From positions 1 through 21,531 of the IMG/VR virus record IMGVR_UViG_3300025543_000258: DNA of 21,531 nt, one strand, 5' to 3'. Source of the stretch: a virus. Of this stretch, positions 1 to 5,370 are shown one piece after another; positions within the stretch are counted from its first letter, which is position 1; each line of letters begins with the position of its first letter. Under the pieces are notes generated by a model, which did not search any database, was not told the DNA's origin, and worked only from the letters and a program-made list of their open reading frames with translations. A program made the translations under genes and the position numbers.

Positions 1-105
1 CCTGCCATCCGTACCCTGTGGTGGGACGGCAAGCCATACGAGGCCAGAGGCCGAGCCTGTGCGAGCGTAGCGAGTTGATTACAGGCGGGCAAAGCCCGGC
101 TATTC

Positions 106-128
106 TTCGCGCGCAGCGCGAAAATTTT
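106..128 (+). terminator. Possible intrinsic terminator (plus strand)
   Basis: A perfect 7-bp stem TTCGCGC with a GCA triloop and GCGCGAA (106-122) is followed by AATTTT. The T run is only four bases, so termination would be weak. It would stop transcripts entering from the left of the window. Confidence 0.3.
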
Positions 129-148
129 GGGGGGCCATCCGACCCCCC
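121..148 (-). terminator. Possible intrinsic terminator of the minus-strand gene
   Basis: On the minus strand a GGGGGG / CCCCCC stem with an 8-base loop (148-129) is followed by AAAATTTT, starting just past the stop codon of the 170-residue gene. The hairpin is strong, but the T run is short and offset by four A residues, so the call rests mainly on position. Confidence 0.35.
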
Positions 149-154
149 GCTGTG

Positions 155-667
155 TTACGCAACCCCTTTCTTGGGGGCTGCGCTCTCGTTGTCTGCGTCC
201 ATGCTGTCCATGGATTTCATAAGCGTTGCGATGTCGTCGGGCAGATCGCCATCAATGACAGTGGCTTTCTGTGATGTATAGCTTTTGTTGAAGCTCTCTT
301 TGTATGCTGCCTGAAACTGTGCAAGCTCGGCTTGCATGGTCGTGGTCAACATGTGTTCCGCTTGATAGCGAGCTACGGCACCGCGAAAGTTGTTCTCGGC
401 CAGCTCGTTGCCGGGTGTGTATTCGCCGCGATAACGCTCGGCAAAATACTTGGCCTTCGACTCGCGATCCTTCTGACGTGGCAACCAATATTCGAAGTGG
501 CCAATCATGCGTTCGAGCAGAATACGGCGGTGAAATTCCATGGTATCAACGTGACGCCAGCCATCGGTCTTGCCTGAAAGATTGTCTTCGTGAAAATACA
601 CCTCTGTGTCGTGTGTGAACATGTTGCAGATTTCGTTAGCGATATTTACTGATTTCGTATTAGTCAT
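155..667 (-). CDS. Hypothetical protein, 170 residues, opposite orientation
   Basis: I do not recognise this protein. The open frame extends ten codons further upstream, but I chose the ATG at 667 because it has a good Shine-Dalgarno (AGGAGAA) just before it and the upstream methionine has none. The product is soluble-looking, charged and probably mostly helical, with a central stretch rich in Arg, Glu and aromatic residues (about 45-95), a Gln/Ala-rich helix (about 105-130) and an acidic tail ending in a Lys pair. No signal peptide or membrane segment is visible. It is the only gene in the window on the minus strand, is flanked on both sides by G+C-rich hairpin-bearing DNA, and may be the edge of a leftward early-gene block or a singly inserted cargo (moron-type) gene. 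Function unknown; that it is a real gene is fairly likely from length, start context and end hairpin. Confidence 0.7.
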   Translation of the reverse strand: MTNTKSVNIANEICNMFTHDTEVYFHEDNLSGKTDGWRHVDTMEFHRRILLERMIGHFEYWLPRQKDRESKAKYFAERYRGEYTPGNELAENNFRGAVARYQAEHMLTTTMQAELAQFQAAYKESFNKSYTSQKATVIDGDLPDDIATLMKSMDSMDADNESAAPKKGVA

Positions 668-761
668 GATCTGTTCTCCTGAGTTCTGTTTTAACACCCC
701 ACACAGTCTTTCGGCGGACGAAAGCGGCTGGGGCCAGAACGACAGGGGTCATCCACAAACT

Positions 762-774
762 GAGCAAAGCGAGG
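762..774 (+). repeat. Direct repeat GAGCAAAGCGAGG, copy 1
   Basis: Exact 13-base repeat of the sequence at 884-896; a divergent relative GAGCGTAGCGAG lies at 63-74. All three have the same orientation and lie in the G+C-rich flank. Confidence 0.6.
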
Positions 775-781
775 CTTGACG

Positions 782-826
782 TTCGCAAGGGGCCGAAGGG
801 CGAAGCGTACCCCTTGCGAATGTTTT
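782..826 (+). repeat. 11-bp inverted repeat, terminator-like
   Basis: Arms TTCGCAAGGGG (782-792) and CCCCTTGCGAA (810-820) are perfectly complementary around a 17-base loop and are followed by TGTTTT. On the plus strand this resembles an intrinsic terminator with a short T run; it could equally be one stem of a larger structured RNA. Confidence 0.45.
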
Positions 827-883
827 GGGGAATGAGCCATGACGGGCTGGAACCAGACGGTTTTGGCCGTTGAAAGACGCCCC

Positions 884-896
884 GAGCAAAGCGAGG
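884..896 (+). repeat. Direct repeat GAGCAAAGCGAGG, copy 2
   Basis: Exact 13-base match to 762-774, here in the context CCGAGCAAAGCGAGGGG. Confidence 0.6.
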
Positions 897-958
897 GGTG
901 TGTTCTTAAACCTGTGCGCATAGCGCTCATTCTTTCTCTTTTGGCATAGGGGGTCTAA

Positions 959-980
959 GGGGGACAGGCCAATGTCCCCC
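959..980. repeat. 8-bp perfect hairpin GGGGGACA/TGTCCCCC
   Basis: The stem is perfect with a 6-base loop (967-972). No T run follows on either strand, so it is not an obvious terminator. With the hairpin at 1011-1025 and the neighbouring CCC-GTA-GGG elements it suggests a folded RNA. Confidence 0.5.
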
Positions 981-1060
981 TGCGATAGGGATGGAAGCCC
1001 GTAGGGTGGAGACGCCAAGGGCGTCACCATTCACGACAGCCCGGCCCGTAAGGGATCGCC

Positions 1061-1089
1061 CTGTCAATGGCTAAACGAGGTACTATGAT
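1061..1089 (+). promoter_or_regulatory. Predicted sigma-70-type promoter ahead of the packaging operon
   Basis: CTGTCA (1061-1066; 4 of 6 consensus) and TATGAT (1084-1089; 5 of 6) are spaced by 17 bases, placing a start site near 1096, immediately before the palindrome at 1104-1118. A TTGACA (1122-1127) lies further down but lacks a convincing -10 box. Either could drive the rightward genes. Confidence 0.4.
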
Positions 1090-1103
1090 ACCTATTTACG
1101 TAA

Positions 1104-1118
1104 GTGACGCTACGTCAC
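1104..1118. promoter_or_regulatory. 15-bp palindrome GTGACGCTACGTCAC, candidate operator
   Basis: Dyad with arms GTGACGC and ACGTCAC around a central base, with one mismatch. Near-identical 15-mers occur at 7192-7206 and 7225-7239. An adjacent palindrome TTACGTAA occupies 1096-1103. Placed at the predicted start of transcription, it would suit a dimeric repressor or activator; the binding protein is unknown. Confidence 0.45.
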
Positions 1119-1180
1119 ATATTGACAAGCAGTTTCAGAATAGGGCTTATTGGGGGGAGAGAGGGAGAGGGGGGCAAGCA

Positions 1181-1210
1181 ATGGGATTAAGTGATGGTAT
1201 GTACGGATGA
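1181..1210 (+). CDS. Possible 9-codon leader peptide coupled to the small terminase
   Basis: ATG at 1181 follows a strong purine-rich Shine-Dalgarno (1164-1174) at six bases and encodes MGLSDGMYG before a TGA that overlaps the small-terminase start as ATGA. The small-terminase start itself has no evident Shine-Dalgarno and its frame is closed upstream by TGA at 1192, so ribosomes may reach it by terminating on this leader. Whether the peptide has a function of its own is unknown. Confidence 0.35.
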   Translation: MGLSDGMYG

Positions 1211-1587
1211 ATAAGGTTCCGAATACAAGACAGCTGACTAAGAAACAGACAGCGTTAGTTGACACCATTGTAGCAAGAGGGTGTACTATAGCTAAGGCAG
1301 CAGAGGCCGCTGGATACAGTAGCGGTGAGTCTGGAAGAGTAACAGCTACCAAGACTATGAAGCTACCACATGTGCAGCAGTACTTGATGCAGAGGATGAA
1401 CGAGGAGTTTGGGCTTAGTGCTACCTTGGCAGCTGGAACAGTGAGACGGCTAGCTATGGGGGCTAAGTCAGAGTACGTTCAGCTAGAAGCTAGCAAGGAT
1501 TTACTGGATCGAGCTGGGTATAAACCGATAGACAGGTCACAGGTTCAGGTGGCTGGTGATATCCGAGTCAGCATTGATCTGGGCTAG
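1207..1587 (+). CDS. terS: Terminase small subunit
   Basis: This is the DNA-recognition half of the packaging motor: small terminases bind the viral concatemer and present it to the large subunit. The 126-residue product has an N-terminal Lys/Gln-rich helix and a helix-turn-helix (about residues 26-43, containing AAEAAGYSS) followed by a pattern shared by phage small terminases (a conserved PHVQQYL segment near 54-60 and a C-terminal helical oligomerisation part). Length is usual for the family. The start is at ATGA, overlapping a short leader frame, and lacks its own ribosome site. It is first in the rightward operon behind a predicted promoter and palindrome. Unusually, the large subunit follows only about 1.95 kb later. 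The role is inferred from HTH pattern and position. Confidence 0.8.
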   Translation: MNKVPNTRQLTKKQTALVDTIVARGCTIAKAAEAAGYSSGESGRVTATKTMKLPHVQQYLMQRMNEEFGLSATLAAGTVRRLAMGAKSEYVQLEASKDLLDRAGYKPIDRSQVQVAGDIRVSIDLG

Positions 1588-1779
1588 GAGGCCCCGCCGC
1601 CATCACTTAGGTGCGTTTGTCACAGGCGGGGGTGGGGGAAAAACTACCGGGCCTCCTTCCGTTACTGGTCCCCCGCTCTCATTATTTCCCCACAAGGCTT
1701 GCAGGGATACTCCCTGCTGCTGACAGCTAGTAGATTCTGTGCGGTTGATAATTATTTTTTCTTTAGCTAAGGTCCGATC
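1588..1779. other. Structured gap after the small terminase
   Basis: No gene is visible. From the small-terminase stop there are two competing pairings: GGAGGCCC (1587-1594) with GGGCCTCC (1649-1656), and CCCCGCC (1592-1598) with GGCGGGG (1625-1631). They share 1592-1594, so they cannot both form fully. A perfect hairpin GCAGGGA-TAC-TCCCTGC lies at 1701-1717. An A+T-rich patch with a T run (1755-1764) follows, near a weak TTGATA (1745-1750). None of the hairpins is followed at once by a T run, so simple termination is not supported. Confidence 0.45.
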
Positions 1780-1896
1780 ATGAGTAGATTTAGCAAATCC
1801 CCAGAGCCGACCCCCGCTCCCCGACAGGACATGAGCAAGGTTAAGGCTGCATTGAAGAGTACAGGTTATGGTAATCAAAGCGCATCAGAATCCTAA
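1780..1896 (+). CDS. Small hypothetical protein, 38 residues
   Basis: A short frame starting MSRFSKSPEPTPAPRQ and ending QSASES, preceded by AAGG at seven bases and overlapping the next gene by 29 bases in another frame. The N-terminal half is Ser/Pro-rich and the rest basic and polar. I do not recognise it. Support comes from the ribosome site and from filling the gap before a tightly packed chain of small genes; codon evidence at this size is weak. Confidence 0.45.
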   Translation: MSRFSKSPEPTPAPRQDMSKVKAALKSTGYGNQSASES

Positions 1897-2155
1897 AGGT
1901 GGTTTGAACAAAGCGGGTCGCGCCCACTTCAACAGAACCACTGGCTCCAAGCTAAAGGCTCCTGTTAGGAGCGGGGACAATCCTCGTCGCGCTTCTTTCC
2001 TTGCTCGAATGGCTGGCGTTAAAGGCCCGATGAAAGATGAGAAGGGTCGCCCGACCCGCAAGGCTTTAGCATTGAAAGCATGGGGCGCTTCTTCCCCAGC
2101 AGATGCCCGGAAGAAAGCAGCAGCAATTACTAAAAGGAACAAGGCCCGTGGGTAA
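1868..2155 (+). CDS. Small basic phage protein (DUF6321-like)
   Basis: A 95-residue, very basic protein with the segments GGLNKAGRAHFNRTTG (about 12-27), RRASFLARM (about 40-48) and KGPMKDEKGRPTRKALALKAWG (about 52-73; split here by description). This arrangement recurs in small proteins next to phage packaging genes, which I recall being annotated as DUF6321; the family number is from memory. No function is established; the charge suggests nucleic-acid or capsid-interior binding, which is inference. It overlaps the upstream 38-residue frame and the downstream gene and has a modest GAAGAG ribosome site. Confidence 0.7.
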   Translation: MVIKAHQNPKGGLNKAGRAHFNRTTGSKLKAPVRSGDNPRRASFLARMAGVKGPMKDEKGRPTRKALALKAWGASSPADARKKAAAITKRNKARG

Positions 2156-2396
2156 TAACACTCTGAAGAAACCGATTACCAAGCAAGCCGTGTACGAGCG
2201 GTTAGACAAGCAGCTTGATGACATGGACAAAGCAAAGAACAATAAGCCTCTCAAGGTTATTAAACGAGCTATTATCAAGGCGTTTAACTTAAAGCGCATC
2301 CCTGAGAAGAATGATGTTATTTCCAGCAAGCACTATTCATTGCTGAAGCGCGTTGAAAAGATGGAAGCTGACATGATTAAAGAAGGGAACAGGTAA
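2148..2396 (+). CDS. Small hypothetical protein, 82 residues
   Basis: Unrecognised. The frame opens at an ATG at 2103, but I prefer the GTG at 2148: it has AAAAGGAAC upstream, gives an 8-base overlap with the previous gene in keeping with its neighbours, and avoids 15 residues encoded wholly inside the other gene. The product is helical and Lys-rich, with a possible short coiled coil (VYERLDKQLDDMDK), a basic middle and an acidic/basic C-terminal helix. The stop overlaps the next start as TAATG. Confidence 0.6.
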   Translation: MGNNTLKKPITKQAVYERLDKQLDDMDKAKNNKPLKVIKRAIIKAFNLKRIPEKNDVISSKHYSLLKRVEKMEADMIKEGNR

Positions 2397-2584
2397 TGTG
2401 TTTTGGCGGCAGTAAGGGCAAAAGCGTTTCTCAGATGTACGGTGAGCAGAAAGTAGACTACGGGGCGCTCCCGTCTCTTTCTCAGAAGAAGGTTGACCGC
2501 GATGTTCCTGAGATGAAGGATGTCGAGACACCAGAGCAGCGCGTTGGAGCGATGCGGCGCAGTTTATTGAACCCTTACGGATAG
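2396..2584 (+). CDS. Small MCFGG-start protein, 62 residues
   Basis: Starts within TAATG of the preceding stop. The product begins MCFGGSKGKS and ends RRSLLNPYG; the middle is polar and charged. The same N-terminal MCFGG and an RRSL near the C-terminus occur in the 83-residue protein at 5119, so the two may be distant relatives or share a sorting or assembly signal. Proteins beginning this way are common near portal genes of marine podoviruses in my experience, without known function. No catalytic motif or membrane segment is seen. Confidence 0.6.
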   Translation: MCFGGSKGKSVSQMYGEQKVDYGALPSLSQKKVDRDVPEMKDVETPEQRVGAMRRSLLNPYG

Positions 2585-2592
2585 GATGAAGC

Positions 2593-2859
2593 ATGGCTTG
2601 GATGCACGCAAACGACAATACACCTTACGATGGTCCCACTCACACCCTTGCTGGAACCACATATACAGGCGCAACGCGAAAGCCAGACACTCGACGTTTG
2701 CTTTTCATTGCAGATGCAGACGTAAAAGAAGTTAAAGTGCGTGCGCGGACTAAGAAGGGACACTATGTAGCTGACGACCCAAGCACCCCAGAGAATGAGG
2801 CTTGGGTTAAAAAGAAAGCTAAGACGCCAGCCAAGGGTAAAAAGAATGGCAGTAAATGA
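2593..2859 (+). CDS. Small hypothetical protein with basic tail, 88 residues
   Basis: Starts at ATG 2593 behind GGATGA, eight bases after the previous stop. The N-terminal half (HANDNTPYDGPTHTLAG, then YTGATRKPDTRRLLF) looks like a compact beta-type fold; the C-terminal 25 residues are almost all Lys, Ala, Gly and Pro. Small proteins with a folded head and Lys-rich tail are frequent in marine phage packaging clusters. I cannot assign a function. It overlaps the next gene by 14 bases. Confidence 0.6.
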   Translation: MAWMHANDNTPYDGPTHTLAGTTYTGATRKPDTRRLLFIADADVKEVKVRARTKKGHYVADDPSTPENEAWVKKKAKTPAKGKKNGSK

Positions 2860-3013
2860 AGCAGGTAACTACACAAAGCCTAAGATGCGGAAGACTTTGT
2901 TTAACCGGATAAAGGCAGCAAATGTTCAAGGGACGGCAGCAGGCAAGTGGTCTGCTCGTAAAGCGCAGCTACTAGCTAAACGCTATAAGGCGGCAGGCGG
3001 TGGATACCGATGA
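2846..3013 (+). CDS. Small basic protein, 55 residues, SARKAQLLAKRYKAAGGGY type
   Basis: I start at the ATG at 2846 (MAVNEAGNYTKP) rather than the earlier in-frame ATG at 2795, because the extra 17 residues would lie inside the previous gene and lack a ribosome site. The C-terminal segment WSARKAQLLAKRYKAAGGGY is a recurrent signature in small proteins of marine phages and large DNA viruses; its function is not known to me. Highly basic, compatible with DNA or RNA contact. The stop overlaps the next start as ATGA. Confidence 0.65.
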   Translation: MAVNEAGNYTKPKMRKTLFNRIKAANVQGTAAGKWSARKAQLLAKRYKAAGGGYR

Positions 3014-3249
3014 AAGCTCCACAAAAGTCTCTGATGAATTGGGGCAAGCAGAAGTGGCGCACCAAGTCTGGAAAGAAGTCCAGTGAAACAGGTGAGCGGT
3101 ATCTTCCTACTAAGGCTATCTCTGCTCTTAGTAGTTCTGAATATGCAGCTACAACCGCAGCTAAACGAAAGGGCAAGGCTCAGGGTAAGCAGCATGTGGC
3201 TCAACCGAAAGCAATTGCCAACAAAGTAAGGAAGTATCGCAATGCCTAA
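3010..3249 (+). CDS. Small basic protein, 79 residues (DUF5872-like)
   Basis: Starts at ATGA over the previous stop. It has the pattern SLMNWGKQKWRTKSGKKS (about 7-24) followed by GERYLPTKAISALSSSEYAA (about 28-47) and KGKAQGKQHVAQPKAIA (about 54-70). I associate this with the DUF5872 family of small phage and viral proteins; the number is from memory. There is no known activity; the strong positive charge points to nucleic acid or the capsid interior (inference). It overlaps the next gene by eight bases. Confidence 0.65.
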   Translation: MKAPQKSLMNWGKQKWRTKSGKKSSETGERYLPTKAISALSSSEYAATTAAKRKGKAQGKQHVAQPKAIANKVRKYRNA

Positions 3250-3337
3250 TGTAGCTGGAAAGAAATACCCATATACTAAAGCTGGTATGAAGGCCGCAGT
3301 TATTGCCGCTAAGAAGGCAAAGGCCAAAAAGAAGTGA
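3242..3337 (+). CDS. Tiny Lys-rich protein, 31 residues
   Basis: The ATG at 3242 opens a frame beginning MPNVAGKKYPYTKAGMKAA and ending in a run of Lys and Ala before TGA at 3335-3337. The pattern G-K-K-Y-P-Y-T-x-A-G-M-K-A-A is one I have seen repeatedly as a stand-alone tiny protein in marine phages, which is the main reason to accept so short a frame. It overlaps the genes on both sides (8 and 4 bases), consistent with coupled translation. Function unknown. Confidence 0.6.
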   Translation: MPNVAGKKYPYTKAGMKAAVIAAKKAKAKKK

Positions 3338-3534
3338 GCTTTATCAGTACGTTAAAGCCCATGGAGCTACAGATGCTTCGTGGCATTGTTCGTAAGACTG
3401 AGTTCGCTTACGTTGAGGCCAAGCACGGCAAGTCGTTTGTCACAGATCAAGAGTGCGACAAGCTAATTGAAAGCATAGGCCCAGAGGTCGTGCAGCGTAT
3501 GATTAAGTTCGGCGTGGATAAGGGACTGCGGTAG
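3334..3534 (+). CDS. Small hypothetical protein, 66 residues
   Basis: GTG start within GTGA over the previous stop; the stop overlaps the large-terminase start as TAGTG. The product is helical and mixed-charge (KPMELQMLRGIVRKTEFAYVE, then a DQECDKLIESIGPEVVQRMI helix). I do not recognise it. Its fixed place directly before the large terminase suggests a packaging or assembly role, but this is only positional inference. Confidence 0.6.
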   Translation: MSFISTLKPMELQMLRGIVRKTEFAYVEAKHGKSFVTDQECDKLIESIGPEVVQRMIKFGVDKGLR

Positions 3535-5057
3535 TGGTTGACTTCAAGTACAAGCCTGATGGCGATGTTCTCAAGGGCTTCATGAAGGACAACACTTTCT
3601 TTCGTGGCATACGCGGTCCCGTAGGTTCTGGAAAATCTGTTGCTTGCTGTGTAGAAGTATTCCGCCGCGCTCTGGAACAGAAGAAAGCGCCTGATGGCAG
3701 TCGGAAAAGTCGCTGGGCGATCATACGGAACACTAACCCACAGCTTAGAACAACGACGATTAAGACTTGGTTGGACTGGTTTCCAGAAGCTGACTGGGGA
3801 AAGTTTACTTGGTCAGTCCCATATACACACAACATAAAAAAAGGTGACATTGAACTTGAGGTTCTCTTCCTTGCACTTGACCGCCCAGAAGATGTCAAGA
3901 AACTCCTATCTTTGGAGCTTACTGGCATCTGGATTAATGAAGCGCGCGAAATACCTAAGAGTATTATTGATGCCTGTACTATGCGTGTGGGTCGTTATCC
4001 TTCTATGCGTGATGGCGGTCCTTCTTGGACTGGCGTCATTGCCGATACCAACGCTCCTGAAGAAGATCACTGGTGGCCGATTATGTCTGGAGAAGTACCA
4101 ATCCCGGATCATATACCGCGTGAGCAGGCTAAGATGCTGGTCAAACCAGATAACTGGAATTTCTTTACGCAGCCCGCTGGCATGGTCGAAAAGAAATCAG
4201 AAGAAGGCGAGATAGAGGATTACGTTCCCAGCAAAGAAGCTGAGAACCAGAAAAACATGATGAAGAGCTATTACCCTAACTTAGTACAGGGTAAAACTAA
4301 GTCTTGGATTGATGTGTATGTTATGAATAGACTAGGCCATATCCAAGAAGGAAAGCCTGTGTATCCAATGTTTGCAGCAGAAGTTCATGTCGCCAAGGAG
4401 GAAATACCTGTAGCAGCCAACGTGCCTCTGTATGTAGGCGTGGACTTTGGGCTAACTCCTGCCGCTGTTATAGGGCAAAAGGTGCGCGGAAGATGGTTTG
4501 TTCAGTCTGAGATCGTAGCTATCGACATGGGCATCGTTAGATTCTCTGAAGTTCTACGAGAAGAATTAGCGACTAGGTTCGCTGCCGCTGGAGAAGTCAT
4601 TATATTTGGCGATCCATCGGGTGATTTCCGCGCGCAAACTGATGAGTCAACTCCCTTTCACATCATGCGCGGAGCTGGCTTGAGGGCGTTCCCAGCGCCT
4701 TCCAACTCTGTTGACCTTCGACTTGAGGCTGTCTCCTCCCAGCTGACCAAGATGGTGGAAGGGAAGCCAGCGATGTTAATAGATCGGCGCTGTCAGCAGC
4801 TAATCAAGGGCTTTGATGGCGGCTATGCTTACAAGCGAATGGAAGTTTCTGGAGAAAGGTTTGCGGATAAACCTGACAAGAATATGTTTTCTCATGTTCA
4901 CGATGCAGCACAATACTTGTTTCTGGGTGCAGGCGAGGGCCGCGCTCTTATGAATAGTCAAAAGCCAGCCACTCCCACAGTGGCTAAACGTGACTTTGAT
5001 GTCTTCAATAAAGGCCCAGCCAAACGAAAACGGCAGGGGTTATGGGCGCGAATGTAG
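3534..5057 (+). CDS. terL: Terminase large subunit (packaging ATPase-nuclease)
   Basis: Motor that pumps DNA into the prohead and cuts the concatemer. The N-terminal ATPase has a Walker A GPVGSGKS (28-35) and a Walker B ending GIWINE (131-136, catalytic Glu136). The C-terminal RNase H-like nuclease shows the expected acidic residues: Asp304 in GVDFG, Asp360 in FGDPSGD and Asp457 in HVHDAA. At 507 residues it is of usual size for podovirus large terminases. It starts at GTG overlapping the previous stop by one base, so it is probably translated by coupling. It works with the small terminase at 1207 and docks on the portal at 5370. All key motifs are intact. Confidence 0.95.
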   Translation: MVDFKYKPDGDVLKGFMKDNTFFRGIRGPVGSGKSVACCVEVFRRALEQKKAPDGSRKSRWAIIRNTNPQLRTTTIKTWLDWFPEADWGKFTWSVPYTHNIKKGDIELEVLFLALDRPEDVKKLLSLELTGIWINEAREIPKSIIDACTMRVGRYPSMRDGGPSWTGVIADTNAPEEDHWWPIMSGEVPIPDHIPREQAKMLVKPDNWNFFTQPAGMVEKKSEEGEIEDYVPSKEAENQKNMMKSYYPNLVQGKTKSWIDVYVMNRLGHIQEGKPVYPMFAAEVHVAKEEIPVAANVPLYVGVDFGLTPAAVIGQKVRGRWFVQSEIVAIDMGIVRFSEVLREELATRFAAAGEVIIFGDPSGDFRAQTDESTPFHIMRGAGLRAFPAPSNSVDLRLEAVSSQLTKMVEGKPAMLIDRRCQQLIKGFDGGYAYKRMEVSGERFADKPDKNMFSHVHDAAQYLFLGAGEGRALMNSQKPATPTVAKRDFDVFNKGPAKRKRQGLWARM

Positions 5058-5118
5058 TTTGTGCGTTGAGTTTTTGTAAGTTTCGTGCTTACGAAGGATA
5101 AAGCAAAGGAGATTTACT
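5058..5118 (+). promoter_or_regulatory. Intergenic leader with repeated 11-mer TTTGTGCGTTG
   Basis: One of the few real gaps in the structural cassette. It starts with TTTGTGCGTTG (5058-5068), also found at 8341-8351 and 19747-19757. A small hairpin TTCGT-GCTT-ACGAA (5082-5095) follows, then an AAGGAG ribosome site before the ATG at 5119. A promoter role is plausible but no clean sigma-70 boxes are visible. Confidence 0.3.
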
Positions 5119-5370
5119 ATGTGTTTTGGTGGTGGCGGTGGCCCTAGTCAAGAAGAGAAGCAAGTATCTGTAGATCAGTCACTTGAAGCTGATGCTGCAA
5201 AGCGTGAGTCAGCAGAAGAGGCAGCTAAGGTAAAGCGTGAAGATATTGGCGAAGCTCTTGAGGCTCGACGTGCTGGCGAGGGACGAGGCAGCGGTGGTGG
5301 GCGTGGACGTAGATCTTTGTTCCGTAGCGGCGGAACTGGAGCAGGATTTATTGGTAGGTTCAATCAGTAA
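5119..5370 (+). CDS. Gly-rich MCFGG protein, 83 residues
   Basis: Begins MCFGGGGGPS, has a charged Glu/Ala/Lys helix in the middle (about 15-50) and a Gly/Arg-rich C-terminus with RRSLFRSGG and ending GFIGRFNQ. This head-helix-RRSLF-GRF layout recurs directly upstream of portal genes in marine podoviruses, but no function is known to me; a head-tail assembly or capsid-interior role is inferred from position. Start is well supported by AAGGAG. The stop overlaps the portal start as TAATG. It shares its N-terminal MCFGG and the RRSL motif with the 62-residue protein at 2396. Confidence 0.75.
   Translation: MCFGGGGGPSQEEKQVSVDQSLEADAAKRESAEEAAKVKREDIGEALEARRAGEGRGSGGGRGRRSLFRSGGTGAGFIGRFNQ

Larger units (their letters stand above)
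1..154. other. G+C-rich non-coding flank with hairpins
   Basis: No credible gene is visible here; the open frames crossing it look like shadows. The stretch is visibly G+C-rich and carries a short hairpin CGGGC-AAA-GCCCG (86-98), a second at 106-122 and a third at 129-148. It also holds GAGCGTAGCGAG (63-74), a relative of the GAGCAAAGCGAGG repeat found at 762-774 and 884-896. It lies downstream of the minus-strand gene, so part of it probably serves as that gene's 3' end. Confidence 0.5.
668..1180. other. Non-coding, G+C-rich structured region
   Basis: About 0.5 kb without a convincing gene; the short minus-strand frames here lack good starts and look like composition artefacts. It contains many perfect inverted repeats: CTTTCG/CGAAAG (708-724), TTCGCAAGGGG/CCCCTTGCGAA (782-820), GCGC-ATA-GCGC (916-926), GGGGGACA/TGTCCCCC (959-980) and GACGCC-AAG-GGCGTC (1011-1025). 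It also holds two copies of a 13-mer (762-774, 884-896). Base composition becomes A+T-richer near 1075, where promoter-like and palindromic motifs appear. The dense short hairpins fit a structured RNA or a mobile-element-type intergenic sequence, or a packaging/genome-end region; I cannot decide which. Confidence 0.5.

Noticed and set aside
18-281. Plus-strand frame of 87 codons at the left edge
   Set aside because: Runs through two hairpins and the 3' part of the better supported minus-strand gene; no ribosome site.
691-1030. Two minus-strand frames of 79 and 93 codons
   Set aside because: Overlapping each other in G+C-rich DNA, no ribosome sites, composition typical of chance frames.
1122-1152. 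Second promoter from TTGACA at 1122-1127
   Set aside because: The -35 is perfect but no good -10 lies 16-18 bases on (GCTTAT, CTTATT), so it was not listed separately.
1-1200. tRNA, CRISPR array, attachment site or integrase
   Set aside because: No cloverleaf with a GTTCGAATC-type arm, no regularly spaced repeats with spacers, and no recombinase motif seen in the flank.
1603-1878. Minus-strand frame of 91 codons after the small terminase
   Set aside because: Crosses hairpins, no start signal, and faces against the small genes on the plus strand.
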